Below are positions 60,692 through 64,000 of a DNA stretch of 64,000 nt, one piece after another. The stretch lies in the NCBI GenBank assembly GCA_017465225.1, contig JAFTWQ010000026.1:62001-126000 (forward strand), given 5' to 3'. The DNA is from Bacteroidales bacterium. GTDB taxonomy: Bacteria > Bacteroidota > Bacteroidia > Bacteroidales > UBA932. The position numbers and the translations under genes are program-made. The notes under the pieces are model-generated. The model worked only from the letters and a program-made list of their open reading frames with translations, did no database searches and was not told the origin of the DNA. Each line of letters begins with the position of its first letter. Positions within the stretch are counted from its first letter, which is position 1.

Positions 60692-62797
60692 TTACAAAGA
60701 TATGTTTTTAAAATCTGTTATGACGCTGCCGTCATCCCGGTGAATGACAAATCTCTCGAACAGCGGAGCTCCTTCTGCATATTCTCCGGAAGCCGGGCAT
60801 ACGGGATAGAATCCCAGCGCTGAGAATACATACCATGCCGAAGTCTGGCCGTTGTCCTCGTCTCCGCAGTATCCGTCCGGAGTGGCCTTGTACAGTCTGT
60901 CCATGACCTCCCGTACGCGTTTTTCCGTCTTATGATGCTCTCCAGCCCAGTTGTACAGATAGATCATATGCTGCGCAGGCTGGTTTCCATGGGCATAGTT
61001 TCCCATATTCGCGACCTGCATTTCAGTGATCTCGTGGATGCGGTAGCCGTAATAGCTGTCGTCATATATCGGTGGGACGACGAAGACCGAATCAAGCATC
61101 CGGACGAATTCCTCTTTTCCTCCCATGGCCTCCATCAGGCCTTCGACATCATGGAAGACAGACCATGTGTAGTGCCATGCATTGCCTTCGGTAAACACGC
61201 CTCCCCATTTGTACGGGCTGAACGGCTCCTGGAAGCTGCCGTCAAGATTGCGTCCGCACATCAGCTTGTGCGAAGGATCGAAGACATTCTTCCAGTTGTC
61301 CGAGCTTGATTCCCATTTCTCGATTTCATCAGCCGGACGGCCGAGCTTCTTCGCGATCTGCAGGATGCACCAGTCGTTGTAGGCATATTCCAATGTACGT
61401 GCAACGCTTTCATTGATGCCGACGTCGCATGGGATGTAGCCGAGGGTGTTGTAATATTCATGGCCGAGTCGGCCTGTAGAGCTGATTTCAGGATGGACAT
61501 GCTCTGTGCCGTAGACCAGGCAGTCGTATAGAGTCTGCCAGTCCTTTTCGGGGGTGACTCCGCTAATTATGGCATCAGCAACGACCGAGGCAGAATTGTT
61601 GCCGACCATGCAGTCCCGGTGGCCGGGGCTGGCCCATTCAGGAAGGAAACTGTTCTCTCGCGCGATATTCGCCAGACCCTGCTGTATCTCAGCATTGACT
61701 GAAGGATATACAAGGTTCAGGAGAGGGAAGAGGGCGCGGAAAGTATCCCAGAAACCGGTGTCTGTATAGAGATATCCGTCACATACCTCTCCGTTATACG
61801 GGCTGTAATGGACAATGTCTCCGTCTTCATTTATTTCATAGAACTTGCGAGGGAAAAGTACGCTCCTGTAAAGGCATGAGTAGAATGTCCTGTACTGGTC
61901 TTCTGTGCCTCCGCCCACCTGGATGCGGCCGAGGACGTCGTTCCAGCGTGCCTTTGCTGCGTCACGTACTTCAGTAAAGCATTTGCCCTCAAGCTCCTTG
62001 AAGTTGGTCCAGGCCTGTTCGAGTGATATGAATGAGGATGCTGTCTGGACATTCACCTTTTCCCCACGTGCAGTCTTGAATGTAACAACGGCGAGTGCAT
62101 GGTCGCCTTCGAATTCGGCACCTTCAATGGCCTTCGATGGACCGTCGTATACGGTGTAGCCCTCGACAGGCTTGTCGAACTTCACTACGAACCAGTTGCG
62201 GAAGTTCTCCGGAACGCCGCCGCTGTTCTTTGTGGTATAGCCGATGATGGCGTTCTTCTCCGGGAGTACCTTTATGTATGAGCCTTCGTCATAAGCGTCC
62301 ACGATGATGCCGGATGTCTCGCTTTCCGGGAAAGTGAAGAGGAGGGATGCCGCCCTTTCGGTTGGGGCAATCTCGACATTGATATCGTGGTCAGCGAGGT
62401 AAACCTGATAGTAATATGGCCTGGCGGTCTCGCTGTGATGCGAGAACCAGCTGGCTCTTGCATTCTGGTCAACCTTTTCCGCGTCGCGTACAGGCATTAT
62501 GGCAAACTGACCGTAGTCATTGATCCATGGCGAAGGCTGGTGGGTCTGCTTGAAGCCACGGATGTGATGCGCGTCATAGCGATATGCCCATCCGTCTCCC
62601 ATCTTTCCTGTGACCGGGGTCCAGAAGTTCATTCCCCATGGAAGGGCGATGGCAGGGTAGGTGTTCCCTGTCGAGAAGGAATGCTCGGAGAGCGTTCCGA
62701 CGAGGGTGGAAACATAGTCGGCCGGCTCTGTCACCAGCTCCGGCTCCTGCCTGCAGCCAACCAGCACCAGTGCTGCTATAAGAAGTCGTTTAATCAT
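60692..62797 (-). CDS. GH92 family alpha-1,2-mannosidase lipoprotein
   Basis: 701 residues. Lipobox LVLVGC-RQEPELV. GH92 calcium-dependent exo-mannosidase: YVSTLVGTLSEHSFSTGNTYPAIALPWGMNFWTP, GFKQTHQPSPWINDYGQF, FWDTFRALFPLLNL, EGNAWHYTWSVFHDVEGL and QTSAWYVFSALGFYPVCPASGEY. It removes alpha-mannose from N-glycans or yeast mannan. Surface or periplasmic by its lipid anchor. Its start codon can pair with the stop region of the upstream GH125 gene. Operon: GH125-GH92-CotH. Confidence 0.93.
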   Translation of the reverse strand: MIKRLLIAALVLVGCRQEPELVTEPADYVSTLVGTLSEHSFSTGNTYPAIALPWGMNFWTPVTGKMGDGWAYRYDAHHIRGFKQTHQPSPWINDYGQFAIMPVRDAEKVDQNARASWFSHHSETARPYYYQVYLADHDINVEIAPTERAASLLFTFPESETSGIIVDAYDEGSYIKVLPEKNAIIGYTTKNSGGVPENFRNWFVVKFDKPVEGYTVYDGPSKAIEGAEFEGDHALAVVTFKTARGEKVNVQTASSFISLEQAWTNFKELEGKCFTEVRDAAKARWNDVLGRIQVGGGTEDQYRTFYSCLYRSVLFPRKFYEINEDGDIVHYSPYNGEVCDGYLYTDTGFWDTFRALFPLLNLVYPSVNAEIQQGLANIARENSFLPEWASPGHRDCMVGNNSASVVADAIISGVTPEKDWQTLYDCLVYGTEHVHPEISSTGRLGHEYYNTLGYIPCDVGINESVARTLEYAYNDWCILQIAKKLGRPADEIEKWESSSDNWKNVFDPSHKLMCGRNLDGSFQEPFSPYKWGGVFTEGNAWHYTWSVFHDVEGLMEAMGGKEEFVRMLDSVFVVPPIYDDSYYGYRIHEITEMQVANMGNYAHGNQPAQHMIYLYNWAGEHHKTEKRVREVMDRLYKATPDGYCGDEDNGQTSAWYVFSALGFYPVCPASGEYAEGAPLFERFVIHRDDGSVITDFKNISL

Positions 62798-62926
62798 AGT
62801 GGAATCATATTGTTAGTGGAGCGTAACCAATTGATATACAACGATCTGCTACAACCCACGTGCCGTCAAAGGGGAGCACGTGGGTGTGGTCAATGTGTTG
62901 ATATTCAGATGATTGCATTCCACTAT
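62796..62926 (-). promoter_or_regulatory. Nested inverted repeats between GH125 and GH92
   Basis: Outer repeat ATAGTGGAAT/ATTCCACTAT (62796-62805 with 62917-62926) joins the GH92 start codon to the GH125 stop codon. Inner hairpin ACCCACGTGC/GCACGTGGGT (62854-62863 with 62876-62885, 12-nt loop) lies between. No T-run and no TAnnTTTG box are seen, so this is probably an RNA structure within an operon rather than a terminator plus promoter. Confidence 0.55.
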
Positions 62927-64000
62927 ATTATATTGTTCAATACGTGTAATCTTCCGTCATCGATGATCTTCAGGATGAGTTCTCCGAAGAGGGTGTTCTG
63001 CCATGCGAACCATTCGCGGGTGAAGACCTCGGCGTTGTCCTTGTGGAAGGACTCGTGCATGAAGCCCGTACCTGCATCGGTGGTCATAAGCTGGCAGATG
63101 CATTCGCGTATCTCGTCGTCGGAGTCAGATGTGAATGCCTTCATCATGATGCTCATCGGCCATACCACTTCCGACATGATGTGCGGCCCGCCGATGCCTT
63201 CGCCTGCAGTTCCGCGATGGAAATAAGGATTTGCTTCGCTCCATACGAACTTCCTGGTATTCTGATATATAGGGTCATCGGCTGGGACGTCCCCGAGATA
63301 GCTCATTGCAAGAAGCGACGGCACATTAGCGTCGTCCATGAGGAACTGGCTGCCGAAGCCGTCCACCTCATAGGCATAGATCTTTCCATATTCAGGGTGC
63401 TCATATACTGCATGCTCCTTAAGTGCCTGCTCGACCTCAGACGCAAGGTCAAGGCACTCCTGGGCGAGCGCGGTGTCATTGTTCACCTCGCGGAGGATCT
63501 CGGCAGCCTTGCGCAGCGATGTGACAGCCATGAAATTTGACGGCACGAGGAACTCGAATGTGGTCGCGTCGTCCGACGGGCGGAATGCCGAGGCTATGAG
63601 GCCGACCGGATTGACAGGGTTGCCCTTGCCCACGACGCACTTGGTGTCAAGCTGGCGGTCTGTGACGCGCAGGAAGCGGTAGCTTCCGTGTCCGTCCTTG
63701 CGCTGCTGCTCCTTGAGCGTTGCCACAATCTTGCCTATGGCCTCATGCCATACTGCATCAAATATGCTATCGTCGCCACATTTCTTCCAGTATTCATACG
63801 CAAGGCGGATAGGGTAGCAGTGCGAGTCGATCTCCCATTTGCGTTCGAAGACATATGGATCAGCCACAGGCCAGTCGGTCTTGTCGGCAGCGCCTATGGG
63901 CTCCACATTGAATGCATTGGCGTAGGGGTCAATGCATATGCATTTGAACTGCCTGCGGATCACGCCTGCAATCATCTTCCTGAGTTCAGAATCTTCGTTT
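62923..64000 (-). CDS. GH125 exo-alpha-1,6-mannosidase, 5' end outside window
   Basis: The frame is open to base 64000 (upstream codons read NEDSELRK before the internal Met at 63975), so the true start lies outside. About 359 codons are visible of a family of roughly 430-480. GH125 (formerly DUF1237): GVIRRQFKCICIDPYANAFN, FERKWEIDSHCYPIRLAYEYW, YAYEVDGFGSQFLMDDANVPSLLAMSYLG, GIGGPHIMSEVVWPMSIMMKAF and FTREWFAWQNTLFGELIL. Metal-independent inverting mannosidase that trims alpha-1,6-mannose. Paired with GH92, it points to degradation of N-glycan or fungal mannan backbones. Confidence 0.93.
   Translation of the reverse strand, partial: NEDSELRKMIAGVIRRQFKCICIDPYANAFNVEPIGAADKTDWPVADPYVFERKWEIDSHCYPIRLAYEYWKKCGDDSIFDAVWHEAIGKIVATLKEQQRKDGHGSYRFLRVTDRQLDTKCVVGKGNPVNPVGLIASAFRPSDDATTFEFLVPSNFMAVTSLRKAAEILREVNNDTALAQECLDLASEVEQALKEHAVYEHPEYGKIYAYEVDGFGSQFLMDDANVPSLLAMSYLGDVPADDPIYQNTRKFVWSEANPYFHRGTAGEGIGGPHIMSEVVWPMSIMMKAFTSDSDDEIRECICQLMTTDAGTGFMHESFHKDNAEVFTREWFAWQNTLFGELILKIIDDGRLHVLNNII

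Overview
The window looks like chromosomal DNA of a Bacteroidales-type member of the Bacteroidota. The evidence is the repeated TAnnTTTG -7 promoter element (often with TTTG 19-21 bp upstream), the absence of Shine-Dalgarno sites, two large TonB-dependent receptors with carboxypeptidase-regulatory-like N-termini, many lipoproteins with acidic residues after the lipobox cysteine, BACON, DUF5689, DUF2723 and DUF4271 proteins, a Bacteroidota-type malate dehydrogenase, and GH92/GH125 mannosidases. I cannot name a genus.

Layout. 1-36.8 kb is mainly housekeeping: anaerobic ribonucleotide reductase (3' end outside the window), phosphopantetheinyl transferase with a structured leader RNA, metallophosphoesterase, malate dehydrogenase, tRNA-Pro, LolD, a TrmN6-like methyltransferase, an ECF sigma/anti-sigma/Spy-like operon, LepA, a degenerate MenA-like membrane protein, DUF4271-HemD-RnpA-YidD, an eIF1-like factor, a DUF2723 glycosyltransferase, an rRNA methyltransferase, Pgk, Lgt, YbaK. 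An AraC regulator diverges from a TolC-MFP-RND efflux operon with a PII-like gene at its end. Thioredoxin, a beta-barrel protein, LOG, polyprenyl synthase, HolB, RicT, TrmB, MiaA, SmpB and MetK follow. MetK is preceded by a SAM-II-type riboswitch and an intrinsic terminator.

37.1-58.7 kb is a surface-protein region read almost entirely on the + strand: Oar-type TonB receptor, BACON/OB-fold lipoprotein, two modular lipoproteins flanking an Omp28-type protein, a second BACON/OB-fold lipoprotein, a DNA/RNA non-specific endonuclease lipoprotein, a secreted endonuclease/exonuclease/phosphatase protein, a second TonB receptor, a DUF5689 lipoprotein and an M3 metallopeptidase lipoprotein. I read its core (48.1-56.6 kb) as a candidate extracellular nucleic-acid capture, cleavage and uptake locus, comparable in logic to a polysaccharide utilization locus. 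The role is inferred.

58.7-64 kb (- strand) is an alpha-mannan or mannoprotein cluster: GH125, GH92 lipoprotein and a CotH-type lipoprotein. The GH125 gene runs off the window.

Short palindromic repeats are scattered through the window. One REP/BIME-like family (five cores, with compensatory stem changes) lies between genes, in the pgk leader and in frame inside the trmN6 coding sequence. A different palindromic element lies in frame inside miaA. A third repeat family lies at operon boundaries around 32.8, 52.5 and 55.6 kb.
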